Below, piece by piece: positions 44,554 through 53,411 of a stretch of 64,000 bases of DNA; positions within the stretch are counted from its first letter, which is position 1, and the number at the start of each line of letters is the position of its first letter. Origin of the DNA: Fodinicurvata sediminis DSM 21159. Lineage in GTDB: Bacteria; Pseudomonadota; Alphaproteobacteria; Kiloniellales; DSM-21159. The notes beneath the pieces were generated by a model that did no database searches, was not told where the DNA came from, and saw nothing but the letters and a program-made list of their open reading frames with translations. The DNA is taken from NCBI RefSeq assembly GCF_000420625.1, contig NZ_ATVH01000015.1, positions 248,001 through 312,000 of the forward strand. Reading direction: 5' to 3'. The position numbers were made by a program, and so were the translations under genes.

Positions 44554-45577
44554 TTTCGGCGTCTCCCTTCTTTTCGTTCTTGGTCATTCGTCCGAAGAGT
44601 TTCTGAGCCAGGCCTGCGAGGCCGTCCGGGAAGAGGAATACCATGGCGATGAAGAAGAAACCGATGAACAGCGGCCAGAGGCTCGTGTTGATGCTGCTCA
44701 ACTCGCGCTCGACCTGCATGACGAGGATGGCTCCGATGACGGGGCCGATGAGCGTGCCGCGCCCGCCGACGGCGACCCAGACGATCACCTTCGTCGAGAG
44801 CAGAAGGCCGATCAGGTCAGGAGCCACATAGCCGGCAAAGGTGGCATAGAGCCCACCGGCCAGGGCGGCGATCATGGCCGATATCGTGAAGGTGCCCACC
44901 AGGTGCAGCGGTGTGTTGTAGCCAAGTGTGCGGGCCCTGAGTTCGTTCACCTCCAGGGCCTTGAGCAGACGGCCGTAGCGGCTGATCGCGACCTTCCAGA
45001 TCGCGAGCAGCAGTATGAGCAGGAGCGCCAGAGCCACATAGAGGCCCGTCTGTGGCGCAAAGACGACAAACTCGAAATCTCCAAAGGTGAGACTGAGAGG
45101 CTGTACGCCGGTTATCCCGGAATCCCCGCCCGTGACGTCGACCCAGGCCACGGCGATGTGGCCGGCAATGACGGTCAATGCGAGCGTCATGATGGTGAAA
45201 TAGGGGCCACGCACACCAGCGAACAGCAGGAAATAGCCAAACAACAGGGCGACAAGGCCGGAGGCGAGAATGCCGGCCAATATCGCGAGCAACGTGATGT
45301 TTGTGATGTCGAAGTTCGTGCTGAGGATCGCGACAGCGTAGGCTCCGATGCCGAAGAACGTCGCATGGCCGAAGCTCAGCAGGCCGGTTCGGCCCCAGAG
45401 ATAATCCAGGGACAGCGCGAAGATACCGAAGACAAGGGCATCCCGCAGGGTCATCATCCAGTAGTAATCGGCATAAAGTGAAATGACGAAGACAGCTATA
45501 CCCAGGACGATGGCTGTTGCAGGGGTGGACAGCTCGCGAATGGGGTTACGGCCTTGTCTGGCGGACAGGATTTTCAT
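44546..45577 (-). CDS. HAAT ABC transporter permease (LivM/UrtC type)
   Basis: 343 residues with about nine to ten membrane helices and the LivM motif LSLDYLWGRTGLLSFGHATFFGIGAYAVA; the C-terminal FFFIAMVFLFPDGLAGL is also typical. The gap to the upstream LivH-type gene is six bases. The gene is of normal length and forms the inner-membrane channel with the LivH-type partner. Confidence 0.92.
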   Translation of the reverse strand: MKILSARQGRNPIRELSTPATAIVLGIAVFVISLYADYYWMMTLRDALVFGIFALSLDYLWGRTGLLSFGHATFFGIGAYAVAILSTNFDITNITLLAILAGILASGLVALLFGYFLLFAGVRGPYFTIMTLALTVIAGHIAVAWVDVTGGDSGITGVQPLSLTFGDFEFVVFAPQTGLYVALALLLILLLAIWKVAISRYGRLLKALEVNELRARTLGYNTPLHLVGTFTISAMIAALAGGLYATFAGYVAPDLIGLLLSTKVIVWVAVGGRGTLIGPVIGAILVMQVERELSSINTSLWPLFIGFFFIAMVFLFPDGLAGLAQKLFGRMTKNEKKGDAESA

Positions 45578-45583
45578 GTCTGC

Positions 45584-46453
45584 TTACCACTTGATATTCG
45601 CATGAGGGACAATGCCCTGCGGACGGAATCGCAGAACGACGATGCCGAGTGCCAGGACGAGAGCCTGTGCCAGAGTCACCGGCATCTGGTAGGTGAAGAC
45701 CGTTTCGAGGCCGCCGACAAAAGCGCTGCCCGCGCCGATGCCCCAGAAACTGCCAGCACCCCCGACGATCACCACAAAGAAGGATTTGGCCAGGTAATTG
45801 ACGCCCATCTGGGCAATGACCACGGCCAGCGGGCCGACAAGGACGCCCGCCAGGGCAGCCAGGGCCGCGCCCAGCATGAAGGCCTTGGAGAAGACACGCT
45901 TGGTATCGATGCCCAGGGCCTCCGCCATCTCGCGGTCCTGGATGACCGTCCGGATATCCAGGCCGAAATTGCTGCGCGAAAACATCAGCAGCACGAGGCC
46001 CAGCACGGCGGCGGAGAAGAGGATGATAAAGACGCGATAGGCCGGGTAGGAGGCCCCCAGAAGGTCCATGGTGCCGCTGATCGGCGCGCTGACACTCTGT
46101 GGCCCGGCGCCGAAGACGATCTGCAGGACTTGCGCTATGATCAGACTGAGCCCCCAGGTGGCCAGGATGGTGGCCAGCCAGCGCGTGTAGAGGTGCTGGA
46201 CAATCAGGCGTTCCACCAACAGGCCGGCCAGGGCGCCGATGATCGGCGCGACCAGCAGGGCCAGCCAGTAGCTTCCACCCAGACCCTGCAGCACGGAAAG
46301 CGTGAAGGCGCCAATCGTGACGAATTCGCCATGCGCCAGATTGATGACGCGCATCATGCCGAAGATGATGCCCAGACCCATGGCGACCAGCATAAGCACG
46401 CTGATCAGGGTCAGGGCATTCATCACCGACGGTACCAAGCTTGTTATTGTCAT
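45584..46453 (-). CDS. HAAT ABC transporter permease (LivH/UrtB type)
   Basis: 289 residues with about eight membrane helices and LivH motifs MRVINLAHGEFVTIGAF and a LGIDTKRVFSKAFMLGAALAALAGVL region. First transporter gene of the operon, 41 bases downstream of the GntR-type regulator on the same strand, so it is probably transcribed from the promoter upstream of that regulator. Start ATG 46453. Confidence 0.92.
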   Translation of the reverse strand: MTITSLVPSVMNALTLISVLMLVAMGLGIIFGMMRVINLAHGEFVTIGAFTLSVLQGLGGSYWLALLVAPIIGALAGLLVERLIVQHLYTRWLATILATWGLSLIIAQVLQIVFGAGPQSVSAPISGTMDLLGASYPAYRVFIILFSAAVLGLVLLMFSRSNFGLDIRTVIQDREMAEALGIDTKRVFSKAFMLGAALAALAGVLVGPLAVVIAQMGVNYLAKSFFVVIVGGAGSFWGIGAGSAFVGGLETVFTYQMPVTLAQALVLALGIVVLRFRPQGIVPHANIKW

Positions 46454-46494
46454 GTTCTAGTCATTCCCATCTCAGCTCGTGCACCGCAGTCCTG

Positions 46495-47313
46495 CTATGT
46501 ATTTGACGGAAGCATGGAGGCATCCTCCTCGCGCATTCTGGGCGGACCCAGCCATGTTCCCTCTATCTGAGCATCCAGCTCGATCATGTAGCTTTCCGCA
46601 TCGATCATGTGTTCGTGCATCAGGGCCCTGACGGCCTCGGCATCCTCTTTGCGCAGCGCATCCATCACCAAAGCGTGGTAGCGGCAGTTCTGGGACAGGA
46701 AGTCGCCGTGCCGGGTGAAGTTCTCGGCGCTCAGGACGACAAGATCCCTGAGCACATCGTTGAGGAAGCGCCCGATGAAGGCCATGAGCGGATTGGGGCA
46801 GGCCCGGGCAATGATGTCGTGAAAATCGAGTTCGGCCGCACGCTGCGTCTTGCGTTGCAGGTGGCGTTCCCGGTCGCTGCACTGGCAGGTTTCGATCGAA
46901 GCCTGAAGCTGCTCGAAATCCCGTTTGCTCAGGTGGCCGACGGCGGCGGCTGCGACCTCGGGTTCGACGAACTTCCGCACGGCATAGACCTGACCGAAGG
47001 TGACGGTCCGCGAGTGAAAGTAGTTGCGCAGCAGATGCATGGCGCGCCCATAGGGCACCTCACTGAGGACGGCGCCGCCGTCGGCGCCGGGCATGTTGAT
47101 GATGAGGCCCTGCACTTCGAGCGACTTCAGGGCTTCGCGCACCGTCCCCCGGCCGGCCGAAAAGATCCGGATCAGTTCCTTCTCGTGCGGCAGCTTGTCT
47201 CCGGGCCGCTTGCCCTCTTCCACAATCCACCGCTTGATCTGTTCGACGATCACGTCGGATCGCTTGTGCGGCCGTTGCGAAGGTGCCTGGTATGTCCGAT
47301 CGAGTGCTGTCAC
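46495..47313 (-). CDS. GntR-family (FCD) transcriptional regulator
   Basis: 272 residues: a winged helix-turn-helix (SDVIVEQIKRWIVEEGKRPGDKLPHEKELIRIFSAGRGTVREALKSLEVQGLI) followed by an FCD-type all-helical ligand domain (RKFVEPEVAAAAVGHLS ... FHDIIARA ... RYHALVMDALRKEDAEAVRALMHEHM). FCD regulators usually sense organic acids. Same strand and directly upstream of the HAAT permease genes; likely their local regulator. The GTG at 47313 is the first start in frame. A dyad lies 31 bases upstream. Confidence 0.9.
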   Translation of the reverse strand: MTALDRTYQAPSQRPHKRSDVIVEQIKRWIVEEGKRPGDKLPHEKELIRIFSAGRGTVREALKSLEVQGLIINMPGADGGAVLSEVPYGRAMHLLRNYFHSRTVTFGQVYAVRKFVEPEVAAAAVGHLSKRDFEQLQASIETCQCSDRERHLQRKTQRAAELDFHDIIARACPNPLMAFIGRFLNDVLRDLVVLSAENFTRHGDFLSQNCRYHALVMDALRKEDAEAVRALMHEHMIDAESYMIELDAQIEGTWLGPPRMREEDASMLPSNT

Positions 47314-47811
47314 GTGATCACCGGGTCTTTCCCTGTTTCTGGCTTAATTATAATCATAATTATCATATTCCGAAAATATCAAAATTATCTTGTCCCGTTG
47401 CGCCTCGAGAGGACGTGCTGGCAAGGGCTTGCTGAAGGGATGAGAAGGGGCAAGGAGCGCAGGGAGGTCACGCGCACACTGATCCGCAGCGTGCTACATA
47501 AATAAGCCTGTCCCACAGAGAAGGCTCTGCGTAGGCACGGCAGGCTATTGTTTGTCCTGTTACATCGAAAAACCAAGGAAGCTGTATCGAAAAAACAGAA
47601 AATGCGCGTCGGTCAGATCAGGCCGTTTTGAAGGTTTTCCTTTGGAATCAAGAACTGCGACGGGTGAAGAGGGCCTCTGCAATATCTGAAAATCCGAAGC
47701 TCTCGCTGAGATATTTACAATTTGATTTATTCACAGCCCGGGCGGACGCTGGAAGGAGATGTCAGAGCGCTTCGCACAAGAAAGCGCCGAACATACCTTG
47801 CAGTGGGAGGC
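47314..47811. other. 498-base intergenic region upstream of pxpA
   Basis: Divergent space between the GntR-type regulator and pxpA. It holds the AT-rich dyad near the regulator and two copies of ATCGAAAAA around 47564 and 47585. No RNA gene, long ORF or terminator was recognised. A frame open from 47722 leads into pxpA, but its first 30 codons do not look conserved. Confidence 0.4.
47344..47363. promoter_or_regulatory. AT-rich dyad upstream of the GntR-type gene
   Basis: TTAATTAT-AATC-ATAATTAT is an imperfect 20-base dyad (7 of 8 arm bases pair), 31 bases upstream of the regulator start, within an otherwise GC-rich region. It is a candidate autoregulatory operator for the FCD regulator. Confidence 0.4.
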
Positions 47812-48603
47812 ATGAAGGTGATCAGAAAAGCCGTGGATCTGAACTGCGACCTGGGTGAGAACTTCGGGTATTGGCGGATCAGCGAGGCAACGGACGAGGA
47901 GCTGATGGACTTGATCAGCTCCGCCAACGTGGCGACCGGCTTCCATGCCGGGGATCCCAACCTGATGGACAAGGTGGTCAAGGGCGCGATCGAGCGCGGG
48001 GTGGCCATCGGCGCGCATCCCGGTTACCGCGACCTGCAGGGTTTCGGCCGCCGCGTGATCCAGGCCAACCCTGACGAATTGGTCAACGATATCGTCTACC
48101 AGGTCGGCGCACTGCGGGAATTTGCACGGCGCCATGGCACCAAGCTGCAGCATGTGAAACCGCATGGCGCGCTTTACATGGAGGCCGCACGCAATGCCGA
48201 GCTTTCGGAACTGCTGGTTGAGGCGCTGACCAAGTGCAGCCCCGAGACTGCGGTCTTCTGCATGGATGTCTCGAAAACCTATGGCATCGCCAAGGCGGCC
48301 GGCCTGAAGACGGTCCGCGAGTTCTATGCCGACCGCGACTACGACACCAGCGGCAGCATCGTCTTCACCCGGCGCATGCGCGCTCTGAAACCCGAGGAAG
48401 TCGCCGAGAAGTGCGTGCGCGCCTGTCTGGAGGGCAAGGTCCGCACCGTGGAGGGCGAGGACATCGACATCACCTTCGAATCCATCTGTTTCCATTCCGA
48501 CACGCCCGGCGCCCTGCAGATCGGCACGGCGGTGCGCCAGGGGCTGGTGGACAACGGCATCCACATCCTGCCTGCGGAGGACATACTGGCGGAAGCCGCC
48601 TGA
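47812..48603 (+). CDS. pxpA: 5-oxoprolinase subunit A (LamB/YcsF family)
   Basis: 263 residues. The family start [12 protein letters not shown], a [14 protein letters not shown] segment, [15 protein letters not shown] and HVKPHGALY are all present. In E. coli PxpA with PxpB and PxpC opens 5-oxoproline to glutamate using ATP. The ATG at 47812 has GGGAGG just upstream. First of a five-gene cluster that also carries biotin carboxylase and carrier genes, so the reaction may involve a carboxylated or carboxy-phosphate intermediate rather than plain hydrolysis. Confidence 0.9.
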   Translation: MKVIRKAVDLNCDLGENFGYWRISEATDEELMDLISSANVATGFHAGDPNLMDKVVKGAIERGVAIGAHPGYRDLQGFGRRVIQANPDELVNDIVYQVGALREFARRHGTKLQHVKPHGALYMEAARNAELSELLVEALTKCSPETAVFCMDVSKTYGIAKAAGLKTVREFYADRDYDTSGSIVFTRRMRALKPEEVAEKCVRACLEGKVRTVEGEDIDITFESICFHSDTPGALQIGTAVRQGLVDNGIHILPAEDILAEAA

Positions 48604-48710
48604 AGTCGGCCGCAATCGCCGCGCAGGATCGCTGAAGGACTCTTTTTCGAAACAATAAAACCAGGCTTGAGACGAAGACAGACAGCCAAGCAATAACAAG
48701 GAGGCCAACC

Positions 48711-48947
48711 ATGGCGGATATCCGCTCTCCCATCCCCGGAACATTCTATCGCCGGCCCTCACCGGAAGAGGCGCCCTACAAGAACGAAGGCGATGACGTG
48801 GCCGTGGGCGACGTGATCGGACTGGTCGAGGTCATGAAGTCCTTCATCGAGGTGAAGGCCGAGGTGGCCGGAAAGATCAAGAAGTTCGTGGTCGAGAACG
48901 AGGAACCCGTGGCCGCGGGTGCCGTCCTGGCCGAGCTGGAGGACTGA
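48711..48947 (+). CDS. Small biotin carboxyl carrier protein
   Basis: 78 residues, a stand-alone biotinyl domain. The biotinylation lysine is K43 in LVEVMKSF, a variant of the AMKM motif also seen in AccB-like carriers of this group. It is much shorter than AccB (~150) because it lacks the linker and N-terminal region. A GGAGG site precedes the ATG. It is followed five bases later by the biotin carboxylase gene and presumably serves it. Confidence 0.92.
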   Translation: MADIRSPIPGTFYRRPSPEEAPYKNEGDDVAVGDVIGLVEVMKSFIEVKAEVAGKIKKFVVENEEPVAAGAVLAELED

Positions 48948-48952
48948 AGCCC

Positions 48953-50326
48953 ATGGCGATCCGACGCCTGTTCGTGGCCAATCGGGGCGAGATCGCTGTA
49001 CGCGTGGTGCGTGCTGCCCAGGCGCTGGGCATCACAGCGGTGCAGGCGCACTCCGACGCGGACAAGGAGATGCTGGCCGTGCGCCTGGCCGATGAGGCCA
49101 TCTGCATCGGCCCGGCCCAGGCGGCCAAGTCCTACCTGAACGTCGATGCCCTGATCACGGCGGCTAAGGAAGCCAACTGTGACGCGGTGCATCCGGGGTA
49201 CGGCTTCCTGTCCGAGAACGCCGACTTCGCCGAGGCGGTGGAACAGGCGGGCATGATCTTCGTCGGGCCTTCGTCCGAGACCATCCGGCGCATGGGCGAC
49301 AAGGCGGCCGCACGCGCCGCGGCCCAGGAGGCCGGGGTACCCGTGGTGCCCGGCTCGAAGGGCGTGATCGAAAGCGCCGAGGCGGCCCTGGCTGCAGCCA
49401 AGGAGATCGGCTATCCGGTGATGATCAAGGCGGCCGCCGGCGGCGGTGGGCGCGGCATCCGCATTGCCGACAACGCGGAGGAGCTGGGCAAGCTGGCGCC
49501 CCAGGCGCGCGCCGAGGCGCAGGCCGCCTTCGGTGACGGCTCGTTCTATCTGGAGCGCGCGCTGAAGACCCCGCGCCACATCGAGGTGCAGATCCTGGGC
49601 GACGGCACACGCGCCGTGCACTGCTTCGAACGGGAATGCTCGCTGCAGCGCCGCCGACAGAAGGTCTGGGAAGAGGCGCCCGCCGCCTGCCTGACGTCCG
49701 AAGTGCGCGCGGAACTCTGCCGTTCGGCCGTGGCGCTGGCCGAGTCCGTAGCCTATCGCGGGGCGGGGACGCTGGAATACCTCTATGATGAAACGACCGG
49801 TGAATTCTTCTTCATCGAAATGAACACCCGCATCCAGGTGGAGCATCCGGTGACCGAGATGGTGACCGGCATCGACCTGGTGGCCGAGATGATCAAGGTG
49901 GCCGGTGGAGAGCCGCTGTCCATGCACCAGGAGGATATCCAGCTGGATGGCCACGCCATCGAGGTGCGGGTGAATGCCGAGGACCCGGCCAACAACTTCA
50001 TGCCCTTCCCGGGCGTGATCGGCAAGCTGGAGATTCCCGATATCCCGGGGCTGCGCTTCGACACCATGCTGTACGAAGGCTATGCCATCCCGCCCTTCTA
50101 CGACTCGCTGCTGGGCAAGCTGATTGTTCACGGCGCGGACCGCAAGGCGGCCCTGGCCGCGCTGTCCAAGGCGCTGCAGCTGATCAGCATCGGCGACGTG
50201 AAGACCACCCTGCCGCTGCACAAGGCGCTGGCGGCCGACCCGGCCGTGCAGGCCGGGCAGTTCCACACCCAGTTCCTCGAGCCCTGGCTCGAAACCCGCA
50301 CCCTGACCGCCGACCAGGAGGTTTGA
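48953..50326 (+). CDS. Biotin carboxylase (AccC-like)
   Basis: 457 residues with the ATP-grasp fold of AccC: LFVANRGEIAVRVVRAAQALGI, HPGYGFLSENADFAEA, the glycine-rich loop KAAAGGGGRGIRIAD, ECSLQRRRQKVWEEAP and EMNTRIQVEHPVTEMVTG. It should carboxylate the biotin of the small carrier encoded upstream. The house-keeping fatty-acid accB/accC pair is normally elsewhere; this copy lies between pxpA and pxpB and is probably dedicated to them. Confidence 0.93.
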   Translation: MAIRRLFVANRGEIAVRVVRAAQALGITAVQAHSDADKEMLAVRLADEAICIGPAQAAKSYLNVDALITAAKEANCDAVHPGYGFLSENADFAEAVEQAGMIFVGPSSETIRRMGDKAAARAAAQEAGVPVVPGSKGVIESAEAALAAAKEIGYPVMIKAAAGGGGRGIRIADNAEELGKLAPQARAEAQAAFGDGSFYLERALKTPRHIEVQILGDGTRAVHCFERECSLQRRRQKVWEEAPAACLTSEVRAELCRSAVALAESVAYRGAGTLEYLYDETTGEFFFIEMNTRIQVEHPVTEMVTGIDLVAEMIKVAGGEPLSMHQEDIQLDGHAIEVRVNAEDPANNFMPFPGVIGKLEIPDIPGLRFDTMLYEGYAIPPFYDSLLGKLIVHGADRKAALAALSKALQLISIGDVKTTLPLHKALAADPAVQAGQFHTQFLEPWLETRTLTADQEV

Positions 50327-50328
50327 GC

Positions 50329-51204
50329 ATGAAGACACGTTATTCCTTTGGAGGAGACGAGCACATCTTCGTCGAGATGGACGAGGAGATGTCGCTGGAT
50401 GCCTTCTTCAAGAGCCTGTCGATGACCAATGCCGTACGCGAGGCAAAGATCGACGGTGTGACCGAGGTCTGTCCGGCCAACGCCAGTTTCCAGGTGAAGT
50501 ACGACCCGGATCGCATCAAGCCGGATGACATGCTGGCCGAGCTGAAGGCCCTGGAGCACACCGCCGAGAGTGCGGAAAAGCGTCTCAACACCCGAATCGT
50601 CGAGTTCCCGGTCTATTACCAGGATCCCTGGACGCATGAGACGCTGATGCGGTTCCGTGACCGGCACCAGGATCCAAGCGGCAGCGACCTGGACTATGCC
50701 GCGCGCATCAACGGCTTCGACACGGTCGCGGACTTCATCACGGCGCATCACTCGGCGCCCTGGTTCGTCTCCATGGTCGGCTTCGTTTCGGGTCTGCCCT
50801 TCCTGTATCAGCTGGTCGAGCGCAAGCGGCAGCTGGAAGTGCCCAAGTACGTACGTCCGCGTACGGATACGCCCAAGCAGACGGTGGGTTACGGCGGCTG
50901 TTTCTCCTGCATCTACTCGGTGCGCGGGGCCGGCGGCTATCAGATGTTCGGCATCACGCCGGTTACCATCTTCGATCCCAAGCAGGAAACCTCGTATCTC
51001 AGCGACTTCATGGTCTATTTCAAACCTGGCGATCTGGTGAAGTTCACGCCCATCAGCCGCGAGGAATACGACGCCACCCTGGCCGAGGTTCAGGCCAACC
51101 GCTACACGCCGCGGGTCGCCGAGGTCGAGTTCGACCTGGAGGCCTTCAACGCGGACATGGACGGCTTCAACAAGAAACTGATGGGGGCCCTCAATGACGT
51201 TTAA
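50329..51204 (+). CDS. pxpB: 5-oxoprolinase subunit B (KipI/CT_C_D family)
   Basis: 291 residues. The carboxyltransferase C/D-type domain is recognised by GFVSGLPFLYQL, VPKYVRPRTDTPKQTVGYGGCFSCIYSVRGAGGYQMFGITP and a downstream FKPGDLVKFTPI. It forms a cyclophilin-like pair with PxpC. The ATG at 50329 follows AGGAGG eight bases upstream; a TTG two codons earlier overlaps the accC stop. It extends somewhat beyond typical KipI (~220 residues) at both ends. Confidence 0.87.
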   Translation: MKTRYSFGGDEHIFVEMDEEMSLDAFFKSLSMTNAVREAKIDGVTEVCPANASFQVKYDPDRIKPDDMLAELKALEHTAESAEKRLNTRIVEFPVYYQDPWTHETLMRFRDRHQDPSGSDLDYAARINGFDTVADFITAHHSAPWFVSMVGFVSGLPFLYQLVERKRQLEVPKYVRPRTDTPKQTVGYGGCFSCIYSVRGAGGYQMFGITPVTIFDPKQETSYLSDFMVYFKPGDLVKFTPISREEYDATLAEVQANRYTPRVAEVEFDLEAFNADMDGFNKKLMGALNDV

Positions 51205-52165
51205 GGTTCTCAATACCGGACTCCTGACAACGATCCAGGATCTCGGCCGCCCCGGCTATTTCCATCTGGGCATCCCGATCTCGGGTGCCATGGACCGCCT
51301 GTCCCTGCGTGCGGCCAACCTGCTGGTCGGCAACGACCAGGGGGCGGCCGCGCTGGAGACGGTCTTCATGGGGCCGCAGCTGGAGTTCGAGAAGGACGCC
51401 ATGGTCGCGGTGACCGGCGCCGAGCTGCCGCCGCGCGTGGATGGCGAGGAAAAGCCCACCTGGACCGCCTTCAAGGTGAAGGCCGGGCAGGTGCTTTCCT
51501 TCGATTACCTGCGCGAAGGTGCGCGGGCCTACATCGCCATCTCGGGCGGCATCACCACGGACGTCTACCTGGGCAGCCGTTCGACCTATGCCATCGGAGC
51601 GCTGGGTGGCTTCGAGGGCCGGGCCCTGGCCGTCGGCGACATGGTGCCCTTCGGCGACAACGGAAAGGCCAAGGAGGGCCGCAGCCTGGACAAGTCCCTG
51701 CGCCGCATGCCGGGTAATCCGGCCGAACTGCGCGTGCTTCCAGGCCTCTACTGGCGCCTGATCACCGAGGAAGCTGGGCGCAATTTCTTCGACGACGAAT
51801 GGAAGGTGGCGCCCGAAGCCGACCGCATGGGCGTGCGCTTCCGCGGTGGCCGGCCCATGTCCTTCAAGGAGCGCGAACAGCCCTTCGGGGCGGGTTCGGA
51901 TCCCTCGAACATCGTGGATGGCTGCTATTCCTATGGCTCCATACAGGTGCCGGGCGGCAGCGAACCCATCGTTCTGCACCGTGACGCGGTTTCGGGAGGC
52001 GGCTACTTCACGCTGGGCGCCGTGATCTCGGCGGACATGGACCTGATCGGGCAGCTTCAGCCGCACACACCGACCCGCTTCGTAAAGGTCGACATGGACC
52101 AGGCGCTGGCCGCCCGGAAAGAGCGTACCGCCCTGCGCGGCAGAATCGAGGATGCGCTCAAGTAA
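51194..52165 (+). CDS. pxpC: 5-oxoprolinase subunit C (biotin-dependent carboxyltransferase family)
   Basis: 323 residues of the KipA/urea-amidolyase C-terminal type: LNTGLLTTIQDLGRPGYFHLGIPISGAMD, AANLLVGNDQGAAALE, YIAISGGI and ITEEAGRNFFDDEWKV. The start overlaps pxpB by 11 bases. With PxpB it makes up the acceptor-binding half of the enzyme. It closes the five-gene pxp cluster; the periplasmic binding-protein gene follows after 52 bases and may share the transcript. Confidence 0.9.
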   Translation: MTFKVLNTGLLTTIQDLGRPGYFHLGIPISGAMDRLSLRAANLLVGNDQGAAALETVFMGPQLEFEKDAMVAVTGAELPPRVDGEEKPTWTAFKVKAGQVLSFDYLREGARAYIAISGGITTDVYLGSRSTYAIGALGGFEGRALAVGDMVPFGDNGKAKEGRSLDKSLRRMPGNPAELRVLPGLYWRLITEEAGRNFFDDEWKVAPEADRMGVRFRGGRPMSFKEREQPFGAGSDPSNIVDGCYSYGSIQVPGGSEPIVLHRDAVSGGGYFTLGAVISADMDLIGQLQPHTPTRFVKVDMDQALAARKERTALRGRIEDALK

Positions 52166-52217
52166 ACAACAAGAAACAGAAAACCACATAACGATTTCAA
52201 CAGAGGAGGTGGAGAAA

Positions 52218-53288
52218 ATGGTAAGGTTCATCGCAACACTGGCAGTCGCCACGGCCCTTGCGGGTCCGGCTGTCGCACAGGACGCTTGGTTCCCCTACGA
52301 GGCCGAGGAAGTCACACCGGCCTTCTCGGCGGACGGCGAGGTCAGCAAGGTCGAGTACGTGCCGCTGGAGAAGGCCTCCGAGCCATGGGAGATCTGCGTC
52401 TCCTTTCCCCACATGAAGGATGCCTACTGGCTGGGTGTCGATTACGGCGTGGTCGAGGAAGCCAAGCGCCTCGGCGTCAACCTGAACGTCGTCGAGGCCG
52501 GTGGTTATACCGAATTGGCCAACCAGCTCAGCCAGATCGAGGACTGCGTGGCCGGCGGTGCGGATGCCGTCATCATCGGCGCCATCTCGCTGGACGGACT
52601 GAACAACCTGGTGGACGAATTGGCGGAAGACGACGTTCCGGTGATCGACGTGATCAACGGCATTTCTTCCGAGAATGTCACCGCCAAGTCGCTGGTGTCC
52701 TTCCGAACCATGGGCTCCAGTGCCGGCGAGTACCTGGCCGAGAAGCACCCCGAGGGCAGCGACCCGATTCAGGTCGGCTGGTTCCCAGGTCCGGCGGGCG
52801 CCGGCTGGGTGGAGGCCGCGCATGCGGGCTTCATGGAGGCCGTGGAAGGCTCGGCCATCGAGGTGCTGGAGCCGCGCTATGGCGACACCGGCAAGGAAGC
52901 CCAGCAGGGCCTGGTCGAAGACGTGCTGCGTGCCAACCCGGATGTGCGCTACATCGCTGGCACGGCCGTGACCGCCGAGGCCGCCCAGGGCATCATCCGC
53001 GAGCGTGATCTGGTGGGCGAAGTCGATCTGATCTCCTTCTACATGACACCCGGTGTCTACGAGGGCATCGAGCGCGGCTTCATCCTGGCCGCACCGGCGG
53101 ATTCCATGGTCATTCAGGGCCGTATCGCCGTCGACCAGGCGGTCCGTGTCCTTGAGGGCGAGGACTACGTCAAGCACGTGGGGCCGGAGATCTTCGTGGT
53201 CGACCAGGACAACATCGGCGACGTCGAGCGCACGAACATCCTACCACCGCAGGGGTTCAGCCCGGTCTTTTCCGTCGAAGCAGAGTAA
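52218..53288 (+). CDS. TorT-like periplasmic binding protein of a ribose-type ABC transporter
   Basis: 356 residues: signal peptide (cleavage near AVAQD) and a Peripla_BP_4 fold. The phrases PWEICVSFPHMKDAYWLGVDYGVVEEAKRLGVNLNVVEAGGYTELANQLSQIEDCV closely follow TorT, the TMAO-sensing partner of TorS in E. coli. Here it is followed by ribose-type ATPase and permease genes, with no sensor kinase, so it is a transport protein. ATG 52218 follows AGGAGGTGGAG. A terminator-like hairpin comes right after the gene. Ligand unknown. Confidence 0.83.
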   Translation: MVRFIATLAVATALAGPAVAQDAWFPYEAEEVTPAFSADGEVSKVEYVPLEKASEPWEICVSFPHMKDAYWLGVDYGVVEEAKRLGVNLNVVEAGGYTELANQLSQIEDCVAGGADAVIIGAISLDGLNNLVDELAEDDVPVIDVINGISSENVTAKSLVSFRTMGSSAGEYLAEKHPEGSDPIQVGWFPGPAGAGWVEAAHAGFMEAVEGSAIEVLEPRYGDTGKEAQQGLVEDVLRANPDVRYIAGTAVTAEAAQGIIRERDLVGEVDLISFYMTPGVYEGIERGFILAAPADSMVIQGRIAVDQAVRVLEGEDYVKHVGPEIFVVDQDNIGDVERTNILPPQGFSPVFSVEAE

Positions 53289-53302
53289 ACCCTGTGCCTG
53301 TT

Positions 53303-53338
53303 CCGGGAGTGGCTCTTGCGGCCGCTCCCGGCCTTTTT
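53303..53338 (+). terminator. Intrinsic terminator or attenuator after the TorT-like gene
   Basis: CCGGGAG pairs with CTCCCGG (seven bases, 15-base loop), followed by CCTTTTTC. It lies 15 bases after the binding-protein stop and before the ATPase gene, so it would favour excess binding protein over membrane components. Confidence 0.75.
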
Positions 53339-53411
53339 CTTTGCGTCAGGCCATGCAGGCCTTTCCGTCGCGTACAGCGCCTGGACGGATCCTGCAGAGC
53401 GTGCGCCGGGT

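Noticed and set aside
47419-47432. Sigma-54-like promoter TGGCAAGGGCTTGC upstream of pxpA
   Set aside because: The GG and GC elements are separated by nine bases, one short of the required ten, and no enhancer-binding regulator is nearby.
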